Source of the DNA: Phymorhynchus buccinoides
Taxonomy: Eukaryota > Mollusca > Gastropoda > Neogastropoda > Raphitomidae
DNA length: 64,000 nt
NCBI GenBank assembly: GCA_017654935.2
Contig: CM065682.1
Location: forward strand, 41,699,725-41,763,724
Direction of reading: 5' to 3'
A program made the position numbers and the translations under genes. The notes under the pieces are model-generated. The model saw only the letters and a list, made by a program, of their open reading frames with translations, did not search any database and had not been told where the DNA came from. Below, one piece after another: positions 1 to 10,840 of the stretch (the first letter of the stretch is position 1; every line of letters begins with the position of its first letter).

Positions 1-21
1 TGTTGATGAATAATTGATTGT

Positions 22-82
22 AAAGCGCTTTGGGCTCATCTGAGGTAAAGCGGCGCTATATAAATGTACTGTTATTATTATT
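22..82 (+). repeat. 3' tail of an interspersed retroposon, (ATT)n end
   Basis: The stretch has 'aaagcgctttgggctcatc', a 'ggcgctatataaatgta' block and then a short TTA/ATT run. This is the usual appearance of the 3' end of a non-LTR or SINE family common in marine invertebrates. A relative lies on the minus strand near 48700-48790. The element's 5' part is outside the window. The family name is not assigned. Confidence 0.5.
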
Positions 83-2889
83 ATGTTTGGTAAGAAAGGC
101 AAAAACGGAAAATTCCAATTAACCGAGAAATGCAGGGAGGTTGGCACATCTTTACCTTTACCAATTCTTTTTAGCATTCGCAATTCCACTGGGACCCTCT
201 ATCCCGCCTCTAGGACCCTCTATACTGTAAGTGAAGGAGTCCCTGGGACCCCTTGTTTTGTGGGAGCCCTGCAAATGGTTGTTATCAGTTGCAGTTTCTG
301 AGAAATTACACATGATGCATCTAAAATTTAAATGTCACAGCTTCGAACATCTCCCAGAGACAACTCTGGCAGAATGGTGTTCAAAAACTGTATTTTTATG
401 TCACAAGACTGAAGAAGAGTCAAGCAGAAGAATGCGCAAGCCCCTCACCAAGCCACGGGCGAACCATGACACTCGGACACAGTGACAAACGCACTCGACT
501 CAAGAGCCGTCTGCTGACTTCTTGTCTCGTCTTGACCGTCATATATTCGGCGCATTGGTCAGTTTCTTTTATTTTATTTCTCTCCTGCGTCTGGAAGCTG
601 ACCAAAAGACAGACGCAGTGTGCTATGAGAGAAAGTTGAAAAGTCCTAGGGTTAGAAACATCGCAACCCGCCGGCTGCTGCGCGCCGAATGACAGACCGT
701 CGCTATTTTCACCGAGTTGAAGAGTGTTCAACAACAGGAAATGCTCACAGCGGAAACAAAAGCATGCTGAGCGTGCGAACTCAAGAAGCAGCTACAAAAA
801 CTACCAAATAGTTAAAACAAGATGTGATACGCTGTGATACACACCGTACTTATAGTTCAACGCAAAGCAAAAAAACCAACCAAACCAAGATTCAAAACAA
901 GAGAGAACAACATTATTATATTTTTTTGACTATCTTGATTGAAATAATTGTTGTTGTCTTGGGGCTTTAGGTCCCTATCACGCACTGCGTATCTGGGGAC
1001 CAGTAAAGATTGAAATAAGATAAAACTAATAGACCTACTTCAGGAGGGTAATTGGCCACTGACTACGGATCATTTCATTGAAATGCACATGTGTCGTAAT
1101 TGAAATACCAAATATGTCATCATTCTTTACTAAAAAGGTCGTAAGGTGACACTTTTTAACTACAGCAGGCTTTGATCCATCCATTATCATTCCGTAACCA
1201 CAGGACTTGGTGGGTGGTGGGTGCATGGAGGGAACCATTCTGCTAAGCATTGTTAAGATCGGGTCAGTAGTTTAGGCACTATGAAGTCAGTGAAAACAAA
1301 TTTTTATTAGCACACAGATAACAAAGACAAATGGACAGACAGACGGAGAAATACACAGTCCATCGCTTTACTTGTTATTACGTAGGCTAAGTCCTTTGCC
1401 CCCTCCCACCCGCACCCGGGCCCGTACTAACTGATGATTAGAACTGAGCGGAGTAGACCTACAATCATTTTTAAAAAAACCATGATTACCCAAAAGAATT
1501 ACATGAACAAGTAATTAAACAAAATATCATTAGGACCGACAGAAACAATAAAGTGACACACCGAGCGTGACAAACTTATACACATTTGCTCAGTGTACTG
1601 GGGAAAAGGACAACAAAGAGTCTTAAAAACTGACAGTAGGCCTACTTTATCAATGAAAAGCGTGTGTGTGTATGTATATGTGCACACGTGTGTGCATGTG
1701 CACTTATTTGCGCGTGTTCCTACACAGATGTTTGAGTGTTCATATGCACGTTTGCGTTTGTCCTAATACACACACGTGTAACAGAGACACATAGGGCCAT
1801 ATGAGAAGATGCCAGTCTTTGTAGGGGTGGAGAGTGCATGATGGAAGGGTGGGGGATAGGGGGCAAGAAGGTTTGAAGGCCACCGCTAAAGCATCCCTAA
1901 TCTGGTAAAAGTGTGTGTGTGCGCGCGCGTGTGTACCATCCCTTCCTTTATCCTCCTATCTTCCACACATTCCACAAAACAGCACACTGATGCTGACCTG
2001 TGCCCTTTCTGCCAGAAAATTGGCTGCTGCTGCGCGCGGCTTGATGCTGCTGTCTAGCCTACACACCAGCAGCCTCCGGCCTCACTCTGTGTACAAATAA
2101 CTAGGTTGTACAAAGAAGTGCACACCAGCTAGGCCTACGTTTATCTACTCAAAAGTTTCAGGAAATGTGCAGGCTCTTTTTTTCATCGTTACTGCTGGCC
2201 TTGGGATTTCTATCCATCTGCTATATGATCTGGGGGTAGGGAAATGTTGACTGTGGATAAAGAGAGTGGTAAGCGCAAACTATTTGACTTGTTTTGATTA
2301 AACAAGATACATTTAAAATTAGGTTATAAGAATTGAACATACGCAGAACGAAACACTGAAAAGAATAATTTACTATGGAAACGATGCTGATAACGTTATG
2401 CCAAGCTACTATTCAAAGTATTTTTTTAAAACAAGGAGTAAATTTTCTTTAGGTTCTTGTGATAGACCTAACTCATAAGATAAATACAGATAAGGTAGAC
2501 TTAGTGGGAAATGTCGACCTAATATTGGAGGAACAAAATAAATGTATACAGGCCTAAATGTATTACCCTTCTCATCAGCCTAAATAGTGATATTTACTGT
2601 AACTGTTGGTTTAAATTAGTTAAAACATCTGGCTACCTGGATTGAATTATACATTTTTCCAAACAATAAATATACAATAAATATACACTGTTTTTGTTGT
2701 TGTTGCGATTCTGTGTATAACAAAAGATCTACAGTAAACAAGTGCAACTGGGTTGATATACTGCTGAAAATAGTTTTAAAGATGTTAAGATTCATGATTC
2801 AAGAAATCGACATACACACACACACAGCATGGAAGCAATGCATGCACGTGTGTGGCCGGCCAGCAGTCAGGGTAAAAATGCAGCCTGTT
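83..2889. other. Intergenic sequence, no gene recognised
   Basis: Open frames here are short, lack splice context and resemble no family I know. The stretch has small GT-rich patches (about 1660-1770 and 1908-1935) and AT-rich sequence around 2280-2720. No RNA gene or transposon terminus was seen. Confidence 0.6.
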
Positions 2890-2897
2890 ATTAGGTG

Positions 2898-3023
2898 GCG
2901 GCTTCCTTGTTGACCAGCTTTCTTGAGGGGTCACATGAAGCTGTGCTTCTCCTCATGGGTCTGGAAGCGGCTGTGGCCCCACTTGCTGGATCTGTCGATG
3001 AACTTCAGGGTGATCTTCTCCAT
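2898..3023 (-). pseudogene. RPL3: Ribosomal protein L3 (uL3) C-terminal fragment, pseudogene
   Basis: Read on the minus strand from 3023, the frame gives [20 protein letters not shown], then [10 protein letters not shown], a TGA stop at 2933-2931, and PLKKAGQQGSR. This matches the conserved C-terminus of eukaryotic uL3, a core protein of the 60S subunit (family pattern: LKFID, GHGRFQT, AFMGPLKK). A TGA sits where the family has glycine (GGA to TGA), so the frame is broken shortly before its natural end. No convincing splice acceptor lies just upstream (minus strand); the homology stops at a TTAAATT and a poly-C/G tract. No other part of RPL3 is visible. Most likely this is a 5'-truncated retro-pseudogene or exon relic. 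It is not the working gene. Confidence 0.75.
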
Positions 3024-3057
3024 AATTTAACTTTTGAAAATACAACTTGGGCAGATT

Positions 3058-3060
<3 letters not shown>

Positions 3061-3089
<29 letters not shown>

Positions 3090-3122
3090 AGGTTCCTGGT
3101 TGCTTGCCCTCCCCCCCCCCCC
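3061..3122. repeat. Poly-G run followed by poly-C run
   Basis: About 29 consecutive G (3061-3089) are followed 20 bases later by about 14 C. Together they could fold into a G/C hairpin or a G-quadruplex. Lengths are probably unreliable because long homopolymers are miscounted by sequencers. Another C-run lies at 3270-3284. Confidence 0.8.
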
Positions 3123-3515
3123 AGCTGCCTAAAAAACACACCTTTCATTATAAATATGTTACTCTGTTTCATAAATAATCACTTGGACATGCTCACACAT
3201 GCATACACACGCATGCGTACGCACTCACAGTATTTTCGTAATTAAAATCTATTTTTAAAATCAGCTGAACCCCCCCCCCCCCCCTTTATTAACAGTATAA
3301 TCCGCCTCTGAAATAGTTTTGGGGAAAAATACGGAACCCTCCTGTTTTGCAAGAGTTATTTTTGTTAAAAGAGTTGGATGAAATCATACAATTTTGTGTT
3401 GATTACAAATAATTTGTTTTCAGGAAAAAGCAAAAGTGATCCTGGATCCTGGATAAGACTTCGCTGAAACAAGATTGGCTGAAGAAGCGAGCCGCAAGAG
3501 GAGCTCAGCATCTTG

Positions 3516-3548
3516 ATGTGGATTTCTGCTGACATGAAAGTGCAGTGA
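3516..3548 (+). promoter_or_regulatory. Ten-codon upstream open reading frame before the tetraspan start codon
   Basis: ATG at 3516 opens MWISADMKVQ and stops with TGA at 3546-3548, two bases before the main ATG at 3551. If this stretch is 5'UTR, ribosomes starting at 3516 would have to reinitiate to reach the main start. Such uORFs often lower translation; that role is inferred, because the transcription start is unknown. Confidence 0.4.
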
Positions 3549-3550
3549 AG

Positions 3551-3731
3551 ATGGCGACATGTATGGACAGATGGCAGGCACATCACATGCTTCACAAGCT
3601 GGGATCTATAGGAATTCTACTGGCCACAGCGCTCTTCACCGTCGGTTTCTTTGTGCCAGCCTGGACCACACAGTTTGGGCTGTGGATGAGGTGCTCTGCG
3701 TCATGTGCATGGGATGTTGACAGCCATTCAG
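3551..3731 (+). CDS. Claudin/PMP22-like tetraspan membrane protein, first coding exon
   Basis: The exon starts at ATG 3551 in a good Kozak context (A at -3, G at +4) and ends at CAG|GTCAGA, giving 60 codons plus one base. The peptide begins MATCMDRWQAHHMLHKLGSI. Residues about 17-37 form a hydrophobic first membrane helix ending in VPAW. The first extracellular loop then carries the claudin-superfamily W...GLW..C pattern: W38, G43-L44-W45, C48, then C52. In classical claudins the two loop cysteines are about ten residues apart; here they are four apart, so this may be a divergent claudin-like or EMP/PMP22-like protein rather than a true claudin. Such four-helix proteins act in the plasma membrane at cell junctions or as channel partners. 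Helices 3 and 4 are not found with confidence. Membership is inferred from motif and topology, not a search. Confidence 0.6.
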
Positions 3732-4280
3732 GTCAGATTTTTTTAAACCTTAATTTCAACGAGGCCGTTCAATGTTTTTGATGATTTCTGTTCATCCGTG
3801 AACAGTTTTACTCAAAAGTTATGAATGGATTTTCATGAAGTTTTGTGTTCATTGTTGTCTTCGCAAAGTATCACCCAAAGAACATTCCATCGATTGTTTT
3901 TTTTCAGTTTGCTCTTCGAATGATGAGCTTGAAATAATTGACTTTGTGTGAGGTGAATTGATATGGCAGTAAAACTTGTGAAGAAAAAGTGAAATAAGCA
4001 TTGAATTTTATCCTCCAGTATGCCGCGTTCATGAAAGTGAATTTGTTTCCTGCCAGTAGCCACCCCTCCAATTGTTTTGCCCTCTCTTTTCCTCATTTAC
4101 TCCCAGGTGAGTTGTGTAAGAAAAGAAATGAGTATTTCAAAGGCCTTGAACATTATCTACACTGATTTATTTTTGCAAAATAAGTTACAACTGTACAGTT
4201 ACAACTTTCTTTTTTAGTTTAGAAAAAAAAGAAATTTATGCAAGCCAATGATTTGACTTTCATGGTTGATTTGATTTCAG

Positions 4281-4430
4281 ACGTATGGATCACAGCAGTA
4301 CGGGTGACAGAAAGCACAGCCCTGGTCGTCTACATCGCATGCTGTGTGGTGGTGGTACTGGAAGACTGTTGGATGTACAGCGTTCACTCACCATGTAACA
4401 GAACTGTTGAAATCCTGGGAGGTGTGGCAG
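4281..4430 (+). CDS. Claudin/PMP22-like tetraspan membrane protein, second coding exon
   Basis: A pyrimidine-poor but standard acceptor (ttgatttcag) precedes 4281 and a donor (GCAG|GTACAT) follows 4430. The exon is 150 bases and keeps phase 1 from exon 1 without a stop, which supports both junctions. It encodes DVWITAVRVTESTALVVYIA, then CCVVVVLEDCW, then MYSVHSPCNRTVEILGGVA. The stretch around protein residues 73-87 is the second membrane helix. The arginine before it fits the V-x-A-x-R segment that precedes helix 2 in claudins. The C-terminal TVEILGGVAG should start helix 3. The next exon must also begin in phase 1. None is obvious before the gap at 5628, so the gene is incomplete here. Confidence 0.6.
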
Positions 4431-5385
4431 GTACATGTATACCTTTAAAACACGTTTTCCCATGATGTGGAAATAAATTGGCTGTAGAAGTATTGTTTTA
4501 TACTAGAACAGTGTCAGTAGTTTTATAGAAATGAAAATTGTACATGACAGTGATGCGCTAGGAATTTTGCACCATAAATGAACCGGTCCAAGGGTAACAA
4601 AAACCATACAATCAAAGGCTCCAAAACAATTTATGTCCTAGCTGTATCAGTCCCTGCTGAAAGGTATCAGTGTTTTGGTTTATGTATTTTTGATTACCAG
4701 TATGGAATGCAGATCTGCACCATAAATGCTACAGCATTTTTAATGTTCAGTTTCAGTCTAAGATGCCTGCCCATGTTCCTAAAGCCGTCTAAAACCGCCC
4801 CAGTACACCCCCGTTAGTATTTAGGAATATTGCAATATGAAAAAATAAAAAATTCACATAATAAAAAAAAACATGCAAGTTACCCTCCTTTTTAAGCGGT
4901 ATTAAAATCAAAGTTTTGGTGTTTTAAGAAAAGCTGTTTCATTTGAAAAAGCCCATTAATTTTGTTATAGGGAGTACGTCATTTTAAACTGCAGTCTTTC
5001 TTAGCATCATTCAGTTTCAGTCTCATGCCTGGTTGAAAATTCACACCTGAGAGTTGTTAGGAATATTGAAATGAATGTTGTATGGTTCACTCCTTTTTAA
5101 GTGGTATTAAAATCAAAGTTTTGGTGTTGCTTTACTTAACAGAAATTTGGTATATTTTTTTAGAAAAGCTCTGTTTCATGAAAAAGCCCATTTGTGTACA
5201 TACGAGTACCAAACTGTCTGATATAAACTGAAAGTTTGCCTTGGCTTAAGGCTGTCAGACCAATTGACATAGGCTAGAACACCAAGGCTACATCAAAATG
5301 TTGTTATGCTTGGCATAGTTATGCGGGGATTGTCTTTAGCCATGACAAGCTCATAGCTTAACATCATCAGTCTCCAAAATCCTCC
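4431..5385 (+). other. Presumed intron of the tetraspan gene
   Basis: No exon was recognised. A direct repeat sits here: a block at about 4887-4957 ('cctttttaagcggtattaaa' onward, through an AAAGCCCATT end) recurs at about 5090-5195 with an insertion. The rest is AT-rich without coding signal. Confidence 0.5.
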
Positions 5386-5537
5386 GAAGTCGGAGTGTGG
5401 CTGCTCACGTGGCGGGGTAATAAAAAAAAACCAATGGTCATACACGTAATGTTCTCATCCCTAGCTGTTGCATTTGTACCATTGTGTTCAAGTGCTTTCG
5501 GCTGTTGGGATGATCCCTGGAGTCTTTTAACCAGGGT
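5386..5537 (+). repeat. tRNA-like SINE, copy 1
   Basis: It begins 'gtcggagtgtggctgctcac' and continues with a 'gtggcggggtaat' block, 'catacacgtaatgttctca', 'gttcaagtgctttcggctgt' and 'gatccctggagtc'. The same roughly 150-base unit recurs at 12331-12459, 26043-26180 (minus) and 52650-52801 (minus). The head block and the 'ggttcaagtgc' block resemble RNA polymerase III A and B boxes, so a tRNA-derived SINE is likely. Confidence 0.65.
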
Positions 5538-5627
5538 ATGACAACAACAAAGTGAAATGAAAGTATATTATTTCCTGTGTTGATAAAAACAGTTCACAGT
5601 TAGAGAAAAAGATGTATATACATGGTG

Positions 5628-6127
5628 NNNNNNNNNNNNNNNNNNNNNNNNNNNNNNNNNNNNNNNNNNNNNNNNNNNNNNNNNNNNNNNNNNNNNNNNN
5701 NNNNNNNNNNNNNNNNNNNNNNNNNNNNNNNNNNNNNNNNNNNNNNNNNNNNNNNNNNNNNNNNNNNNNNNNNNNNNNNNNNNNNNNNNNNNNNNNNNNN
5801 NNNNNNNNNNNNNNNNNNNNNNNNNNNNNNNNNNNNNNNNNNNNNNNNNNNNNNNNNNNNNNNNNNNNNNNNNNNNNNNNNNNNNNNNNNNNNNNNNNNN
5901 NNNNNNNNNNNNNNNNNNNNNNNNNNNNNNNNNNNNNNNNNNNNNNNNNNNNNNNNNNNNNNNNNNNNNNNNNNNNNNNNNNNNNNNNNNNNNNNNNNNN
6001 NNNNNNNNNNNNNNNNNNNNNNNNNNNNNNNNNNNNNNNNNNNNNNNNNNNNNNNNNNNNNNNNNNNNNNNNNNNNNNNNNNNNNNNNNNNNNNNNNNNN
6101 NNNNNNNNNNNNNNNNNNNNNNNNNNN
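5628..6127. other. Assembly gap, exactly 500 N
   Basis: A 500-N placeholder, so the true size is unknown. It sits exactly at the outer edge of the left arm of palindrome 1 and inside the presumed intron of the tetraspan gene. The join across it should not be trusted as measured distance. Confidence 0.95.
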
Positions 6128-6491
6128 AATATAATATAGTCATCAAAAACGAAACACGCTCCAAATGCTTACATAGTCATAAAAAGCATTAGCCAAAAAA
6201 GAAAAATGACCCAAGTTCATTTACAAAACACATGACCAAATACATCATCCAAAAAGTTTACTTTAGTTTTCATGCGTTTATAGTCCCGTCAACAGCTATG
6301 GTCATTTCAGGACTGTCGCCACGATGGTTCAAACCACGCATAACATCCTTACAACGTAATGCATCTTAAACATATAGCATATCCTGCAAACAAAACATTA
6401 AAACATAAAACAATATATAGCGTGGTATCTTTATTATTGCATCATATAGCCCACAAATGTATGATGTGCTGAGGACGTCAGCCCTTTCACT

Positions 6492-6731
6492 GAACTCTTC
6501 TAGCACCATGGGCGAATGTATTCACCTAGTATATCACACTCCCCTCCCACCCACCAAATAAATGCAAAGACATTCACTGGCCAGTGGCCTACTTTGTGTG
6601 TGTCTATTTTCACAGCTTATGTCAGTAACATGCAACACTCGGAAACATAGCTACCCCCCTCTTGTCAGTTGAGATGCAATGGACAACCAAGTACTATAAG
6701 TAAAACAAATACATGGCACTAGAAGAGTTAA
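6492..6731 (+). mobile_element. piggyBac-type MITE, CTCTTCTAG family
   Basis: About 240 bases with inverted ends: 'ctcttctagcaccatg' at the left and 'catggcactagaagag' at the right, followed by TTAA at 6728-6731. The left flank reads TGAA, probably a decayed TTAA. TTAA target sites are typical of piggyBac elements. There is no transposase frame. Its mirror copy is at 32082-32318, and a damaged relative starts at 34830. Confidence 0.6.
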
Positions 6732-7427
6732 CTTGATCCCAGATTACAAAATTTCATAAGTCAAAATAAACAAAAAGGCCATGTAGGCTAACATACACCG
6801 GTCATCCAAAAAGTAAAAATATCCAAAACGAAACATGACCTAAATGAATAAATCATTCACAACATGACCCAAATGAATACATCGTCCCAAGACCCAAGCT
6901 ATGAACTACAACAGCTGGAATGAATTTAAAAAGCCTTGGTTATTATTTATGATAACACAAATCTTAGGGCAGGAGGGGAGAATAGTCAGCAGTGACTGTG
7001 GTCGTATAATACGGAAGGAAGGATGGAAGGAAAGATGGGGGTGGGCGAATAAGCATATCCATGGGAGTTTTAATAAGTTTCATCACATCGATTTCGATCA
7101 CTACTAACGGCAAAGCTCTGCAACGAATCTTGCCTGTATTCCTTCATGCATGCAAGTCGATTAGAGTCCTATTCTCGTTGTCTAGTGCCGCGAGCAAAGG
7201 ACAAGTTAAAACAATTTCCACTTCAGATCTGAATAGCATGACGAAAACTGCAAGACCGAAGTATTACGAGTATATTATTATGGGCGTTTGGTGTTTGTAT
7301 CATTGCTTGTTGGTTTTTGCTTTGATATCAGTGTTTGCGCTCTTCAATTCAATCAGATTATGATATCGATTATGATAGCTAATCGATTATGATGGCTATA
7401 TATGATGTTGACTTGCCATTTTCATCA

Positions 7428-7451
7428 GGGGGGGGGGGGGGGGGGGGGGGG
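7428..7451 (+). repeat. Poly-G run present only in the left arm
   Basis: About 24 consecutive G follow 'ttttcatca'. At the mirror position in the right arm (about 31375-31385) the sequence reads 'accagcatcgatgaaaatgg' with no C-run. It is therefore an arm-specific insertion or expansion. Confidence 0.75.
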
Positions 7452-7832
7452 TGCTGGTGGTATATATTATAGTATTATAGGCTTTTTAAACCTTTAAAAA
7501 AAAATAGTATATGGTATAATATTATCTATAGTTCGTGGGATTTGTTTTTTGATGTTGATTTTTTTTATATATTTTTTTTGGGGTGAGGGCAAGAAACGCA
7601 CATTGGAGTGCGTAACTGATGGCGCTTGTATTAACTTTGGCACAAACCCCTACCCCACCCTTTTTCCTCAGAGCTAAGTTGATTAAAAAAATTAATGGCG
7701 AAGGACAAACGCGGCCAAGCGCAGATAGTGTAGGCCTATAACTTTGTAAAAAAAAAGAAGTCAATTCAAGGGCATGAACAAAACTATACCTTGCCCAAGT
7801 CAAGAAATTTCATCTTAAACATATAACCCAAA

Positions 7833-7984
7833 TGCATGTTCATCCCAAAAGGAACAAGACAAATCATGTTCATCCCAAAAGGAACAAGACAAATCATGTT
7901 CATCCCAAAAGGAACAAGACAAATGTTCATCCCAAAAGGAACAAGACAAATCATGTTCATCCCAAAAGGAACAAGACAAATGAT
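7833..7984 (+). repeat. Five-copy 30-bp tandem repeat
   Basis: The unit 'catgttcatcccaaaaggaa' plus 'caagacaaat' repeats five times almost exactly; one unit lacks three bases, so the frame stays open and reads HVHPKRNKTN repeatedly. It is a freshly amplified version of the degenerate 30-bp satellite around it. The open frame is a by-product of a unit length divisible by three. The mirror copy is at 30866-31018. Confidence 0.85.
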
Positions 7985-8099
7985 TACGTCTTCATTAAAA
8001 ACAATAGAAACGTAAGATAAATGAATACATTTTCATCCTAAAATACACATTACAGCACTTACCACATCTCCATTCGTCTACAAAAGAAACACCACACAA

Positions 8100-9420
8100 A
8101 CGAATACATTTTCATCCAAAAACATGACCCGAGCGAATACATCATCATTATGAGTCAAATGAATATAATATAGTCATCCCAAAATGAAACACGCTCCAAA
8201 TGCTTACATAGTCATACAAAGCATTAGCCAAAAAATAAACATGACCCAAATTCATTCTCAAAACTCATGACCAAATACATCATTCAAAAAATAAACATGA
8301 CCCAAAGACATCATCCAAAAAGCTTACTTTAGTTTTCATGTGTTTTGAACAGTCGCCACGAGGGTTCAAACCACGTATATCATCCTTACGACGTAATTCG
8401 TCTTAAACCTATAGCCTATCATACAAACAAAACATATGAAAACATAAAACAATGTATAGCTAGCGTGGTATTTTTTATTATTGCATCCCATAGCCCACAA
8501 AGTTAGGCCGTGCTGAGAACGTCAGCCCTGTCACTTAACTTGTTGATACCAGATTACAAAACTTCGCATAAGTAAACAAAAATACATAAAAAGGCCATGT
8601 AGGCTAACATACAGCGGTCATCCAAAAAGAACAAATACCCAAATACATAATTAAAAAAAGAAACATGACTCAACATTCATCTTTATCCAAAACTACGACC
8701 TCCCCCCAAAAAAAAGAAAAGAAAGAAGAAGCAGCATGATGACCTAAATGAATACATCATCCAAAACATTACCCAAATGAATACATCTTCATCCAAAAAC
8801 ACGACCCAAACGAATACACCTAAAAACATTGCATAAACATTGCATTCCAAAAACGTGGCCCAAACGAACACAATCTAAACACACGGCCCCAACAAATACA
8901 TCATTCAAATGTATGGCCAAAATGCATACATTATCCATGAACAATGAATATATCTTTGTCCTAAATCATGACCCAAATACATCTTTGTCCTAAAACATGA
9001 TCCAAATAATACATTCAAACCCCACCCAAAAAAAGACCCAAGTACACACATCATCGAAGAAAAGCACGCCCAACACGAATACATCTTCATCCACAAACTT
9101 GGCCCCAACGCAAACATCATCGAAAAACATTACCCAATTTAATCACCTATCACAATGACCCAAATAAACACATTTGTCTAAAAGCATGACCCAAACGAAT
9201 ACATCTGCATCCCAAAACACGACTCAAATCAATAACTCATCCACAATTGTGGCCCAACTGCATACAGCATCCCAAAACATGACCTAAACGAATATATCAT
9301 CCTCATACCATACCCACATGAAGACAATCATAATGACCCGAATGAATACATCTTCGTCCTAAAACATTACGTAAACGAATGCATCTTCATGCATAAAATT
9401 AATATGACCCAAATTGTTCA
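8100..9420 (+). repeat. Degenerate 30-bp minisatellite, left arm
   Basis: Dozens of irregular copies of a unit close to 'aaaacatgacccaaatgaat' followed by 'acatcatcatcc'. Related units also fill 6140-6290 and 6790-6900. The mirror array is at 29330-30300 and 30520-30800. No protein function is claimed for the open frames read through it. Confidence 0.8.
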
Positions 9421-10380
9421 TACAAAAAGATTACTTTAAATTAATCCATCATTCAAAAACGTGTTTAACGATATTGTATTTTCATTAATGTGTCTATAAA
9501 CACGCATTCATTTTTGACGAGATGCCAACGATCGAAACAACTGTCCTAGGCTGGATTCTGCCATTGGAGGAAAAACTAGCACTCATTTATTTTTTATTTT
9601 CTTGGTTTAGAACACGGATCAATACACAAGTTAAAATGGACCAATTTTGATTCCGATGTTCATATTGATAGACATTTTGACACAAAAGCTGCATTACATT
9701 TAACTATTTTACACTGCAAATGCACCAACCTTTAGTCCTTCAGACCAGTGGCAGTGCTCAACATTACACTGGGATTTCTTTTATACCTTACTTTTCATCC
9801 TCTGATAAGTGTCGTTTCAAATTCAAAATTTCGAATATTGTGTCTTTTTACCTAATTTGTTTTTCACTCCTAATGTATTTGAGTGCTGGATTGTTGTTTT
9901 TCAGGACGGGGTGAGTGTGTCTTTTACTAATATATAAAAAGGAAATATCACTGTGGATCTATCCTCTTGTTGTCCATCACAGTGGGCTATCTCATATCCT
10001 CCCGTACGGGTTGGTACGAACACAAGTTGTGACAGTGATAGGTATATAAATGGATAGCGTATTTAAATGGGGTAGAAATGACATAAAAAGTAGCTCAAAC
10101 AGGCACAGGTGTTGGTAATATTTCAGCTGACCTAATTCTGGAGTACCAAAGGGAAAGCTATTCAACTCGATGGATAACTAGTAATCAATAGATTCTTCAA
10201 AATAATGAAGGCAGATAATTCAAAGAAAAAGAACTACAGGTAAAAGAGAAAGAGAAAGAAGTTTTTTGTGAAACGCTTACACGATTGTATTTTCATGTTG
10301 TTTCACGCAAGTTTCTGACTTTTAAGTTCCAAATAATTGCCGAACATTGAGAATCGGAAACAAACACTTTGAACATCAAC
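9421..10380. other. Non-repetitive part of the left arm, no gene recognised
   Basis: Apart from its mirror copy (28350-29330) no repeat or gene signal was found. A 64-codon hydrophobic frame at 9720-9914 is conserved in the mirror copy, but only because the arms are nearly identical. It has no recognisable domain. Confidence 0.5.
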
Positions 10381-10389
10381 CGTAAAAAC

Positions 10390-10840
10390 GGAGGTTTATC
10401 TACGTTGCGATTATGTTATCTGAAAGCTGTGGTTAATTGCAACATCTACGTTGAAAATATTTATCCGAAAGCCGTAGTTCATTGCAATATCTAAGTTGAG
10501 AATGTTTTATCTTAAAGCTGAGGTTCATTGCAATAATATATCTACTTTGAGAACGAATTATCTAAAAGCTGAGGTTTATTATAATATCTACGTCTAGAAT
10601 GTTTTCTAAAAGGTACGATTTGTTGCAAATACGTTGGGAATGTCTTATTTTTACAAAATAACATTCGTTACATCTACGTTGACAATGATTTTTCATTCAA
10701 AAATATATTGAGATTCATTGCATTGTCTACGTTGACATTGTGTTAATTAAACACCGATTTTCATTGCACTATTTACATTTTCAATGTGTTATTTCACAAA
10801 ACCTGATTCATTGCAATATGAATGAGGGTGTGCTGTCATT
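10390..10840 (+). repeat. Degenerate 45-bp minisatellite, forward orientation
   Basis: About ten copies of a unit reading roughly 'atctacgttgagaatgtttt', 'atctgaaagctgaggttcat', 'tgcaat'. The same satellite lies in reverse orientation at 14690-15370 and forward again at 18440-18670, so the left arm has its own inner inverted symmetry. Mirror copies: 27900-28350, 23100-23800, 19800-20050. Confidence 0.8.

Noticed and set aside
5568..6164. Long frames spanning the N block
   Set aside because: They consist of undetermined bases; there is no sequence to translate.
7833..7984. CRISPR-like regular array
   Set aside because: Units are contiguous with no spacers, in a eukaryotic satellite.
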